Below are positions 14,007 to 21,041 of a DNA stretch of 24,433 nt, piece by piece. Position numbers and translations under genes: made by a program. This DNA is from an uncultured Eubacteriales bacterium (GTDB taxonomy: Bacteria; Bacillota; Clostridia; Lachnospirales; Bianqueaceae), in contig CACZPA010000186.1 in the NCBI GenBank assembly GCA_902782895.1, positions 1 to 24,433 on the forward strand, in the 5' to 3' direction. Below the pieces are notes generated by a model, which was not told the origin of the DNA, did no database searches, and saw nothing but the letters and a program-made list of their open reading frames with translations. How positions within the stretch are numbered: the stretch's first letter is position 1; each line of letters starts with the position of its first letter.

Positions 14007-14954
14007 ATGCGTTCACAGTCAGTTGTACTGGACGTTCAGAATGTTACAAAGAAATTCGGCCTTGTTACCGCGGTCAATCACGTATCGCTGCAGGTAACGG
14101 AGGGCGAGATCTATGGCCTGACCGGACCGAATGATTCCGGCAAAACCACGCTTGTCAAGATGATTCTCGGCCATCTGCGGCCGACATCCGGCAATATCGT
14201 GGTCTCCGGATATGACAATCAAAAAGAATACGCGGACGCGGTGGATTTTATCGGAGCGACGATGGAGTATCCAAACCACTATCCGTATCTTTCTGGCTGG
14301 CAGAATCTGATGCTGACCGCCAATATGTATCCGGAAATCACGAAGGCCAGAGTCGACGAGGCGGCTGAGCAGGTCGGCCTCAAGAGCGTGATCCATCAGA
14401 AGGTCAAGAGCTACTCGCTGGGGATGAAGCAGCGTCTTTCCATCGCGCAGAGCATTCTGAAATATCCGCAGCTTCTGATCCTCGATGAGCCGATCAAGGG
14501 CTTCGATCCGTCTGCCATGCATGATTTTGTACAGTTGATCAAGAGCATCGCGGCCAATGGGACATCCGTCCTTCTGACCAGCTATCTGCTGGGGGAGATG
14601 GAAGAGCTCTGTGACCGTATCGGGATCATGTCGCATGGATATCTGATCGCGGAGAAAGCAACCGAAGACCTGCAGAAAGGAGACGATTCTTCGTTTATCC
14701 TCAGAGTCGGAGAGGACAGCGAAGAACGTGCTTTCCAGGTGCTGCGCGAGAATCAGAATAAGGATGTCAGCGAAACATATGCCTTTGATAAAACGGCAGA
14801 ATGTGTTTTTGAGATTAAAGACTGCACGATGTCTCCGTCCCGTCTGAACCGTATTCTGGTCGAAGCGGGCGTTGAGGTGGAGGAGATCCGGACGCACCGG
14901 CAGACGCTGGAAGAGCTTTATACTTCTCTGACCGGAGGTGCTGAAATTGAGTAA
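14007..14954 (+). CDS. ABC transporter ATP-binding protein with substituted H-loop
   Basis: A 315-residue ATPase of the BcrA/YxlF-like exporter type. Walker A is GPNDSGKT (40-47), the Q-loop region is GATMEYPNHYPYLSG (83-97), the signature is YSLGMKQR (136-143) and Walker B is LLILDEP (156-162), followed by the D-loop GFDP. The H-loop, normally SSHLLSE, reads TSYLLGE with Tyr at 193 (codon TAT at 14581-14583) in place of the catalytic His; the Walker A Asn-Asp-Ser is also unusual (normally NGAGKT or NGSGKT). Residues 215-315 form the usual C-terminal extension. AAGGAGG precedes the start, 21 bases after the FAH gene; the stop lies inside the permease gene. Reduced ATP turnover is possible but untested. 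Confidence 0.92.
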   Translation: MRSQSVVLDVQNVTKKFGLVTAVNHVSLQVTEGEIYGLTGPNDSGKTTLVKMILGHLRPTSGNIVVSGYDNQKEYADAVDFIGATMEYPNHYPYLSGWQNLMLTANMYPEITKARVDEAAEQVGLKSVIHQKVKSYSLGMKQRLSIAQSILKYPQLLILDEPIKGFDPSAMHDFVQLIKSIAANGTSVLLTSYLLGEMEELCDRIGIMSHGYLIAEKATEDLQKGDDSSFILRVGEDSEERAFQVLRENQNKDVSETYAFDKTAECVFEIKDCTMSPSRLNRILVEAGVEVEEIRTHRQTLEELYTSLTGGAEIE

Positions 14955-16470
14955 ATTATTTCAGAATGAATGGATAAAACTGTTCGGCCGGAAAGGGATC
15001 AAGACACTGATCGCGCTTGCGCTTTGTACGGCGATACTGGCTGTCGGGATTCAGATGCTTTCCGACAGGGAAACCAAAGTGTCCTGGCAGGAACCGTATC
15101 AGACGGAGATCAGCAGAGCGGAAGCGCAGCTTGTGCGTTATCCCGAATACGACGCGAAAGAATGGGCGAGCGAGACAGAGTATAAAGCTGACGTTCTCCG
15201 CTGGACCAACGAGATTCAGAAGTATCGTTTCTGCCTGGATTCCGGGATTCCTTCCTGGGATTGGCGCATGGGGATCGTCGACAGTTATTTCCGCAATCTG
15301 CTGCTCATGGACGCGGTCAGAGACGGTTGGAACGCGCAGGATCTGGAGCGGTATTTCGGTTTCCCGTCCAATCTGGATCTGACAGAGGTGGAGGAGACCA
15401 ACAAAGAATGGATGGTCTATATTCTCGGAAACGATTATTCCACCTATAACAAAGAGCAGCTTCAGCTGGCGGAAGAGCACCTGCTGAACCTGAAGGAATC
15501 CGTCTTTGTCGAAGGCGGGGATAAAACGATTGCGCTGGCACAGGCGGACACGGAGATGCTGGAGCGGTATGTTACTTATAACGTCCCTGCGAACGCAAAG
15601 GATAACTGGGTCAGCGTCGCGATTTCGCGGATCCGGGAGAATCAGGGTAAGATCATTGAATGGACGTACGACAACAGTTCGGATCCGGAGACAGCCAGAG
15701 AGAACCGGATGCTGATGGAAGAGGCAAATGCTTCCATCCAGAAGGATCTGTTCGCGCTGAATAACAATATGCCGTCCTCGGATATCCTGAAGGACGTGTA
15801 TACGGAAAAAACGACATATCTGCAGTTCTTCGATAATTCTTTCCTGATGTCGGCATCTGTTGTGATCCTTGGCATCATCCTGGCTGCATGGCTTGTCTGC
15901 ATGGAATACCATTACGGAACGATCTCGACGCTTGTGCTGTATCCTTTCAAGCGAAAGAGCATTCTGCATGCCAAGTATCTTGTCGTGGAAGTGACGCTTC
16001 TTGGGGTCGCGCTGCTGGAGTGCCTGATCACTCTGTGCATCGGCAAATACCTGTATCCGGTAATCGGAACACAGCCGGTCTTCATGACGGTATGGAACGG
16101 TACGGTATATTGGATCCCGTATTTCGTCGCGGTTCTGCTGCGGTATCTTGCGGTATTTGTACAGGCTGTGATCATGGTCACGTTTACGGTCATGATCAGC
16201 GCGCTGGTGCATTCCAGATCCATATCGATCTTCTCGGGACTCTTTGCCTATCTGATCCTGCCGCAGATTGTCAGGATGACCTATACATATCTCGGAAAGC
16301 CTGCTGTGCTGCGGTATGAGATGTTTGTCAATCTGGATCTGATTCACTTCGCGAACAATACGCCGGCGGTGACGTTTGCGGAACCGTGGGCAGCTTTGCT
16401 GATCGTCATCGGATGGTGGTTTATTTTCCGCCGGGTATCCTATATGGCCTACAAGCAGCAGGAGATCTGA
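14947..16470 (+). CDS. ABC-2 type permease with large extracytoplasmic domain, TTG start
   Basis: A 507-residue membrane partner of the preceding ATPase. One helix at about 19-37 is followed by a hydrophilic, helical 260-residue domain (about 40-298) predicted outside the membrane, then five helices at about 299-318, 346-366, 389-415, 427-444 and 480-496. The segment EYHYGTISTLVLYPFKRKSILHAKY (320-344) after the second helix is the coupling-type motif seen in ABC-2 exporters. The start is taken as TTG at 14947, because GGAGG at 14934-14938 lies 8 bases upstream; GTG at 14938 overlaps that site. The gene overlaps the ATPase stop by 8 bases. Cargo is unknown; exporters of this build move antimicrobial peptides, lipids or drugs. 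Confidence 0.88.
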   Translation: MSKLFQNEWIKLFGRKGIKTLIALALCTAILAVGIQMLSDRETKVSWQEPYQTEISRAEAQLVRYPEYDAKEWASETEYKADVLRWTNEIQKYRFCLDSGIPSWDWRMGIVDSYFRNLLLMDAVRDGWNAQDLERYFGFPSNLDLTEVEETNKEWMVYILGNDYSTYNKEQLQLAEEHLLNLKESVFVEGGDKTIALAQADTEMLERYVTYNVPANAKDNWVSVAISRIRENQGKIIEWTYDNSSDPETARENRMLMEEANASIQKDLFALNNNMPSSDILKDVYTEKTTYLQFFDNSFLMSASVVILGIILAAWLVCMEYHYGTISTLVLYPFKRKSILHAKYLVVEVTLLGVALLECLITLCIGKYLYPVIGTQPVFMTVWNGTVYWIPYFVAVLLRYLAVFVQAVIMVTFTVMISALVHSRSISIFSGLFAYLILPQIVRMTYTYLGKPAVLRYEMFVNLDLIHFANNTPAVTFAEPWAALLIVIGWWFIFRRVSYMAYKQQEI

Positions 16471-16508
16471 TCCTTAGCTGCGGCAAAAAGGGAATAAAGC
16501 ATAAAAAG

Positions 16509-16536
16509 GAGCGCTGGGTTACGAATCCCAGCGCTC
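16509..16536 (+). terminator. Terminator-like hairpin after the glpK-FAH-ABC operon
   Basis: A perfect 10-base-pair stem GAGCGCTGGG (16509-16518) with 16527-16536, followed by TAAATATATTT, 38 bases past the permease stop. The tail is A/U-rich but has no pure T run. Confidence 0.6.
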
Positions 16537-16562
16537 TAAATATATTTGGAGGAGAAAATAAA

Positions 16563-16600
16563 ATGAAGATATAAACATGAAAAAGTTCCGATGGTTATAG
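16563..16600 (+). other. Two tiny reading frames behind a strong ribosome site
   Basis: TTTGGAGGAGAAAATAA precedes ATGAAGATATAA (Met-Lys-Ile-stop, 16563-16574). After two bases a second frame reads Met-Lys-Lys-Phe-Arg-Trp-Leu-stop (16577-16600), a typical beginning of a secreted or membrane protein. No gene follows on this strand. A decayed gene start is the simplest reading. Confidence 0.35.
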
Positions 16601-16670
16601 TATACAGAACATGTGTGAACAAATTGTGAACGCAAGAATTCGAAATGATTGCATTCAGGAAACGGTCTTG

Positions 16671-17702
16671 TTACAGATTGTCAGAATTGTCTGCAGGATT
16701 TACGGAATCGGCAGAAGTATTTACAGAATCGGCAGCAGAGTTTACGGAATCAGCAGCAGGATTTTCGGATCCGGCAGCAGGAATGCTGGCACTTTCAGCT
16801 GCTTTTTTCGCTTCCGGCGCGGCTGCCTCTTTAGCTTCTGCCTCCTTAGCGGCGATTTTTTCAAGATATTCGGCATGCTTGCGGGCTTTGAATTCGTTGC
16901 GCTGCTGTGTCAGGATCATTCTCTGGTTGGTATACCATCTGTAATAGAGATACAATCCGGCGCCGACGGCCGCGATATCCAGGAACAGCACGATCGCGTA
17001 TCCCCAGGTCGGCAGCATGATGCTGCAATAATCCGATGTAAAAAGCGCTGCGAACTGGATCGCCATTCCAAGCAGAGCAAAAGTGAATTTCTTGCGCTTC
17101 ATGGCGTGATATGTGAGCACGAAGACAAAGATAACGGTAAGCGCGAGGAGCAGGAAATCCAGTACCTCCAACAGGCACTGCCAGATATCGGCGGTCTGCA
17201 GAATCTTCAGATATCCGTCGATCTCTTCACGGGTAACCGTTTCGCTAACGAGCGTGTAGACGGTACCGTTATTGACCATCGTTGAGATTCTGGCTTCGTT
17301 CGCGTATCCGAAAGCAAGGGACACGGCATTGTAGATCCAGTAGGAGATGCCGGCCGCGATCGCGTCATAGATCGTCCATTTGCCGCGCCTAAGCCAGCTG
17401 AGGAAAAGATAGGCGATCGGAGCAAGGAACAGGGAAGGCAGAAGGGAGATAACCAGATAATATACCAGTATATGATCGCGGGAGGTCAGATAATCATTGA
17501 CTGCCGGGATAGAGGTCAGCAAGGAATAGGACATGGAAGTCAGGAACTGCCCAGAAAGGAAATAGACGGCAAAGCCGAGAACAATGGCGATCAGCGGATA
17601 CTTGTGGATCCGACGCAGTTTGTAGAGTCCGCCGATGATAAACATCAGCGGTACTATACCGGCAATGAAAAAGCCGACGATCGTGCTGGTTGCGATGGTC
17701 AT
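16671..17702 (-). CDS. Polytopic membrane protein with heptapeptide-repeat tail
   Basis: A 343-residue protein I do not recognise with confidence. It has about seven or eight hydrophobic segments (about 7-25, 36-55, 78-100, 112-130, 175-197, 205-222, 233-254), a cytosolic Lys/Arg-rich stretch (255-280), an Ala/Glu/Lys helix (about 280-305) and then four heptads, PAADSVN, SAADSVN, TSADSVN and PADNSDN (315-342), ending in Leu. The arrangement of helices recalls YhfC-type membrane proteins but the expected catalytic Glu/His positions are not evident. The start at 17702 follows AGGAGGG at 7 bases. Single gene, divergent from prs and convergent with the ABC operon. The tail is probably intrinsically disordered and may vary in copy number between strains. 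Confidence 0.75.
   Translation of the reverse strand: MTIATSTIVGFFIAGIVPLMFIIGGLYKLRRIHKYPLIAIVLGFAVYFLSGQFLTSMSYSLLTSIPAVNDYLTSRDHILVYYLVISLLPSLFLAPIAYLFLSWLRRGKWTIYDAIAAGISYWIYNAVSLAFGYANEARISTMVNNGTVYTLVSETVTREEIDGYLKILQTADIWQCLLEVLDFLLLALTVIFVFVLTYHAMKRKKFTFALLGMAIQFAALFTSDYCSIMLPTWGYAIVLFLDIAAVGAGLYLYYRWYTNQRMILTQQRNEFKARKHAEYLEKIAAKEAEAKEAAAPEAKKAAESASIPAAGSENPAADSVNSAADSVNTSADSVNPADNSDNL
16677..16760. repeat. 21-base minisatellite inside a coding region, four units
   Basis: Four in-frame 21-base units encode the heptads at residues 315-342 of the membrane protein. Units differ by several bases each, so the array is old enough to have diverged while keeping the Asp-Ser-Val-Asn pattern. 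Confidence 0.75.
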
Positions 17703-17750
17703 GGAATAACCCTCCTTAATGTGTGCCTGTAACAGACTCTGCATTTATCC

Positions 17751-17756
17751 ATTATA
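17751..17756 (-). promoter_or_regulatory. -10 element of the membrane-protein gene
   Basis: A TATAAT on the minus strand 48 bases before the start codon. The upstream region is T-rich and gives no clear -35. Confidence 0.4.
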
Positions 17757-17828
17757 CCTTTTCTTGATGAAAAAGAAAAGAGATTCCGGCTTTTTTTCAG
17801 TGAAAGTCTGTTCAATTGAATTTTCCTG

Positions 17829-17837
17829 TGATATAAT
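17829..17837 (+). promoter_or_regulatory. Extended -10 promoter of prs
   Basis: TGATATAAT, an extended -10, lies 47 bases upstream of the start codon. The -35 region is weak (TGTTCA at 17809-17814 with 17-base spacing) and overlaps the 10-base palindrome TTCAATTGAA at 17811-17820. Confidence 0.55.
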
Positions 17838-17884
17838 GCAAATGTGTCCTTAGTTGAGTTTCTAACCAGAAAGAGAGGCATTTT

Positions 17885-19069
17885 ATGGCGGGAAATGTGA
17901 TTTCGAGTCAGATTGAGCACCATCATCAGGTAGCACCCATCGGGATTATCATGATGCAGGGAACCGAGGACCTGTGTAAGAAGGTTAATGAGAGGCTGAT
18001 TAAGCTGTATTCGGATCTGCACGGACCGGAGATCGTCCGTATGCCGATCATGATACAGCCGGAGGTTCCGAGATTCCAGACCGGCGACGGTAAAGCCATG
18101 CTGAAAGAATCCGTCCGTGGACTGGATATCTATATTGTATGCGATCCTGGCAATTACAGCTGCACTTATACGATGTTCGGTCAGACGGTACCAATGAGTC
18201 CTGATGATCATTTCGCGGATCTGAAGCGAATCATTCAGGCGATTTCCGGTAAAGCACACCGTGTGAATGTCATCATGCCGCTTCTTTATGGCGGAAGACA
18301 GCACAGACGCAACAGGCGGGAGAGCCTGGACTGCGCGATGGCCCTTCAGGAGCTTCAGAGCATGGGAGTAGAGGAGATCGTTACCTTCGACGCACATGAT
18401 CCGCGTGTTGTCAACGCGGTTCCTCTGATGGGTTTTGATAACGTTCTTCCGAACTATCAGGTTCTGAAGGCGCTGCTCAATCATGTGCCGGATCTGCAGA
18501 TCGACAAGGATAATTTCATGGTCGTCAGCCCGGATACAGGCGCGATGGAGCGGAATGTATTCTACGCCTCCGTTCTTGGCGTTGAGCTGGGTATGTATTA
18601 TAAGCGCAGAGACTATTCACAGGTCGTCAACGGCAAGAATCCGATTGTCGCGCATGAATTCCTCGGATCCGCGGTCGGCGGCAAGGACGTGCTGGTCTAT
18701 GACGATATTATTTCGTCCGGTGAATCCGTTCTGGATATCGCTTATGACCTGCGGGAACGCGGCGCCGGCAGAGTTTTCGCCGGATGCACATATGCGCTCT
18801 TTACAGACGGTATCGATAAGTTCCAGAAGGCTGTCGATGAGGGTGTCCTCTCGGCCGTTCTTTCTTCCAACCTGACGTACCGCCGTCCGGAGCTTAAAGA
18901 AGTCTCCTGGTATTACGAGGTTGACTGTTCCAAGTACATGACGTATCTGATCGCGGCGCTTAACCACGATATGTCCGTCAGTCTGCTGCTGGATCCGACA
19001 GCAAAGATCAATACGCTGATCGAGAATCACCGCATGCAGGCCAATCCGCAAATAGGACTATTCAAATGA
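17885..19069 (+). CDS. prs: Ribose-phosphate pyrophosphokinase (PRPP synthetase), long form
   Basis: A 394-residue enzyme that makes PRPP from ribose 5-phosphate and ATP, feeding purine, pyrimidine, NAD, His and Trp synthesis. Motifs: RQHRR (138-142; RQDRK in the usual enzyme), the metal-binding DAHDPR (169-174), SPDTG (215-219), KRRD (240-243) and the PRPP loop VYDDIISSGES (271-281). It is about 75 residues longer than the classical 310-320-residue enzyme; the extra length lies in the N-terminal domain and the C-terminus, a form I recall from many Clostridia. Its catalytic residues are kept, so it should be active. AGAGAGG precedes the ATG. The stop overlaps the start of the LUD gene by 4 bases. 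Confidence 0.9.
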   Translation: MAGNVISSQIEHHHQVAPIGIIMMQGTEDLCKKVNERLIKLYSDLHGPEIVRMPIMIQPEVPRFQTGDGKAMLKESVRGLDIYIVCDPGNYSCTYTMFGQTVPMSPDDHFADLKRIIQAISGKAHRVNVIMPLLYGGRQHRRNRRESLDCAMALQELQSMGVEEIVTFDAHDPRVVNAVPLMGFDNVLPNYQVLKALLNHVPDLQIDKDNFMVVSPDTGAMERNVFYASVLGVELGMYYKRRDYSQVVNGKNPIVAHEFLGSAVGGKDVLVYDDIISSGESVLDIAYDLRERGAGRVFAGCTYALFTDGIDKFQKAVDEGVLSAVLSSNLTYRRPELKEVSWYYEVDCSKYMTYLIAALNHDMSVSLLLDPTAKINTLIENHRMQANPQIGLFK

Positions 19070-19698
19070 ATGATCCCATCAAAAAATGGCGTTATGAAGC
19101 CATTGGCAAAAGCATTACAAAGAAGCTGAACGAGAAAGGCTTCAACGCAGTCTATGTAGACACATTGGAAGAGGCAAGGGAAATGCTTCTTGCCATGGTG
19201 CCGGAAGGCGTTTCCATCGGCCTGGGCGGATCCGTCACGCTGAACCAGCTGGACGTGATCGATCATTTCCGCAAAGGCAATTATAAGCTCATCGACCGTT
19301 ATCAGTGTGAGGACCATGTACAGAAATATCATGAAGCGCTCAGCGCGGATTATTTCCTGACGGGTACGAACGCGATCACGCGCAGCGGCGAGCTTGTCAA
19401 CATGGATTGCTCCGGCAACCGCGTAGCCGCGATGATTTTTGGCCCCAGCCATGTAATCATTGTCGCCGGCGCCAATAAAATCGTGAAAGACATTGACGAG
19501 GCTGTCGCACGCATCAAGACGATCGCGCCACTGAATGCCAGACGTAACGGTCATGATACGCCCTGCACCTTAAGCGGTTACTGTGAAGACTGCACGACGC
19601 GCAAACGCATGTGCAATTATCTGGGCGTGATCTATGACGGCTGGAAAGAACCGGATCGTTTCCGGATGATCATTATAGGAGACGAAGTCGGATTATAA
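19066..19698 (+). CDS. LUD-domain protein with C-terminal cysteine cluster
   Basis: A 210-residue protein of the LUD (DUF162, LutC/YkgG-like) family. Motifs in order are GLGGSVTL (52-59), TGTNAIT (99-105), GELVNMDCSGNRVAAM (108-123) and GPSHVIIVAG (126-135), a nucleotide-binding-like fold related to isomerase-type sugar-phosphate enzymes. The C-terminus has four cysteines, C167-x5-C173-x2-C176-x6-C183, that could hold zinc or an iron-sulfur cluster. No lutA or lutB gene is adjacent, so a lactate-oxidation role is unsupported. The start ATG overlaps the prs stop as ATGA, suggesting coupled translation; a link to ribose-phosphate metabolism is inference. Confidence 0.88.
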   Translation: MNDPIKKWRYEAIGKSITKKLNEKGFNAVYVDTLEEAREMLLAMVPEGVSIGLGGSVTLNQLDVIDHFRKGNYKLIDRYQCEDHVQKYHEALSADYFLTGTNAITRSGELVNMDCSGNRVAAMIFGPSHVIIVAGANKIVKDIDEAVARIKTIAPLNARRNGHDTPCTLSGYCEDCTTRKRMCNYLGVIYDGWKEPDRFRMIIIGDEVGL

Positions 19699-19716
19699 AT
19701 AATAGGAGCAATAGCT

Positions 19717-19959
19717 ATGAAGAAAAAGCTTATTATCGCCTGGAGTCTGATAGCGGTATTTACGGCTGCCATGATATTTGACGTTGTATCCGTGAAGAAC
19801 GCGATTCCGGCAGAAGGAATGTGGAAGGGCAATATCCACCAGTTCCATCCGGCATATCCGCAGCAGGGGCTTGTCATTATTCTGGTCGGTATTGTCGGCG
19901 CGACCTGCTTGCTGATCGGTCTGATCATGCTGACCCTGTCGATCAGAGAACACGAATAA
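19717..19959 (+). CDS. Small two-helix membrane protein
   Basis: An 80-residue protein of unknown function. It has two predicted membrane helices (about 5-25 and 50-74) joined by a loop with AIPAEGMWKGNIHQFHPAYPQQG, rich in His, Pro and aromatic residues, and a short charged C-terminus (REHE). AGGAGC lies 8 bases before ATG, 18 bases after the LUD stop, so it is the third gene of the prs operon. There is no cleavable-signal pattern with a clear processing site. It could be a membrane adaptor or a stabiliser of another protein, but nothing in the sequence decides this. Confidence 0.7.
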   Translation: MKKKLIIAWSLIAVFTAAMIFDVVSVKNAIPAEGMWKGNIHQFHPAYPQQGLVIILVGIVGATCLLIGLIMLTLSIREHE

Positions 19960-20017
19960 TACCGCGATACGGGATCGGTTCTGCAGCTCAATAACTTCAT
20001 ATTCTATGCTGATAGTT

Positions 20018-20050
20018 AAAGCCACCGGAGAGATCCGGTGGCTTTATTGT
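20018..20050 (+). terminator. Terminator of the prs-LUD operon
   Basis: A perfect 12-base-pair stem AAAGCCACCGGA (20018-20029) with 20034-20045 around a GAGA loop, followed by ATT. The T run is short. On the other strand the stem also ends in TTT, so it may serve lexA as well, 70 bases from its stop. Confidence 0.75.
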
Positions 20051-20115
20051 GACCTGAAAAGAACCAGCTTAGGGTAAAAGTACTGTATCAGGGCAAGAAG
20101 AAGGGAGGGGAAGAC

Positions 20116-20781
20116 TTAAGCGAGAGAGCGGAATACGCCGATGACCTTGCCGAGGATGGAAGCGTCCTTAACGTAAATCGGCTCCATCAGGTCATTCTCC
20201 GGCTGCAGACGGATAAAATCCTTCTCACGGAAATAACGTTTGACAGTAGCGCTGTCGTCGATCAAAGCTACAACAATCTGTCCGTTCTGCGCTACGTTCT
20301 GCTGATGTACAACGATCAGATCTCCGTCAAGGATACCGGCATTGATCATGCTCTCGCCCTTGACATGCAGCATAAAACACTTCTCGGGCTCGCTGCCCAG
20401 AAGGCTCAACGGAAGCGGAAAACGGGACTCCAGATTCTCGGACGCAAGAATCGGCTGGCCGGCCGCGACCCGCCCGATAACAGGTACCTGTGCAACGTCC
20501 GCGGGAGGAGCTTCATCAAACTCCGGCTCCGGCAGATCCTCCGGAAGAGCAGCGCCGTCCGGGCGTACCAGAATCTCGATTGCACGAGGCTTTGTCGGAT
20601 CCCTGCGGATATATCCCTTGCGCTCAAGACGCTCCAGATGTCCATGTACAGTAGAAGTGGAACTCAGATTCGCAGCCTCACAGATCTCTCTGACTGACGG
20701 CGGATAACCTTTTTCCGATTGTTTCTGAATAATAAAATCCAGAATCTGCTTCTGCTTTGCAGATAAAGAATTGCCTTTCAT
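20116..20781 (-). CDS. lexA: LexA, SOS repressor
   Basis: A 221-residue repressor of the DNA-damage response. Residues 1-70 are the winged helix with [30 protein letters not shown]; the C-terminal S24 peptidase-like domain has the Ala-Gly autocleavage site at 107-108 (VAAGQP), catalytic Ser144 (GESM) and Lys181 (ATVKRY). An acidic, Pro-rich linker (75-96) separates the domains. AAGGGGG lies 10 bases before the ATG. Its promoter carries a LexA-box-like site over the -35 (20843-20854), giving autoregulation, and yneA is divergent, the arrangement known from Bacillus and relatives. Confidence 0.96.
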   Translation of the reverse strand: MKGNSLSAKQKQILDFIIQKQSEKGYPPSVREICEAANLSSTSTVHGHLERLERKGYIRRDPTKPRAIEILVRPDGAALPEDLPEPEFDEAPPADVAQVPVIGRVAAGQPILASENLESRFPLPLSLLGSEPEKCFMLHVKGESMINAGILDGDLIVVHQQNVAQNGQIVVALIDDSATVKRYFREKDFIRLQPENDLMEPIYVKDASILGKVIGVFRSLA

Positions 20782-20815
20782 AGAGAATGTTCCCCCTTCT
20801 TATAACTCTGTTCCC

Positions 20816-20844
20816 ATTATAACACGAACGAAATAGAATGTCAA
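20816..20844 (-). promoter_or_regulatory. Promoter of lexA
   Basis: On the minus strand TTGACA (20844-20839) and TATAAT (20821-20816), both perfect, 17 bases apart. Confidence 0.8.
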
Positions 20845-20854
20845 ACGCTTGTTC
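20843..20854. promoter_or_regulatory. LexA box at the lexA promoter
   Basis: AAACGCTTGTTC matches the Gram-positive LexA consensus GAAC-N4-GTTC with one mismatch and overlaps the lexA -35 element by two bases. Confidence 0.6.
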
Positions 20855-20877
20855 TAAAATTTTAATGAGAAATTTTG

Positions 20878-20893
20878 TTCGTAAATTTACGAA
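20878..20893. promoter_or_regulatory. 16-base perfect palindrome between lexA and yneA
   Basis: TTCGTAAATTTACGAA lies midway between the two divergent promoters. It is not a standard LexA box (it lacks the GAAC/GTTC pair at 4-base spacing), so it may be a site for another regulator or a degenerate LexA site. Confidence 0.5.
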
Positions 20894-20900
20894 AATAGTA

Positions 20901-20929
20901 TTGACAAGAACGAACGTTCTGTATATAAT
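20901..20929 (+). promoter_or_regulatory. Promoter of yneA with LexA box in the spacer
   Basis: TTGACA (20901-20906) and TATAAT (20924-20929) are both perfect and 17 bases apart. The LexA box sits between them, so bound repressor would block RNA polymerase. Confidence 0.85.
20908..20919. promoter_or_regulatory. LexA box at the yneA promoter
   Basis: GAACGAACGTTC fits the consensus GAAC-N4-GTTC perfectly. Confidence 0.85.
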
Positions 20930-20943
20930 CGATACTGTAACAA

Positions 20944-20955
20944 GAACAAACATTC
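20944..20955. promoter_or_regulatory. Second LexA-like box downstream of the yneA promoter
   Basis: GAACAAACATTC has one mismatch to GAAC-N4-GTTC and lies about 36 bases after the first box, near the expected transcription start. Confidence 0.5.
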
Positions 20956-21041
20956 AAGAGCCTGTTCTCGTTAATGAGAACAGATGCAAACAGATTCCGC
21001 AAGATGGCTTAACAAGCGGTTTACAGCAAAGGAGAACACCT

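Noticed and set aside
14956..16347. 463-residue open frame antisense to the ABC permease
   Set aside because: No ribosome site or known domain; the sense frame has a coherent membrane topology and overlaps the ATPase as partner genes do.
17757..17884. PRPP- or purine-sensing riboswitch upstream of prs
   Set aside because: The leader after the promoter is only about 40 bases and has no conserved stem structure.
20838..21041. Longer N-terminus of YneA (193-residue frame)
   Set aside because: The extension would be translated from the promoter and LexA boxes themselves; the ATG at 21042 has a strong ribosome site.
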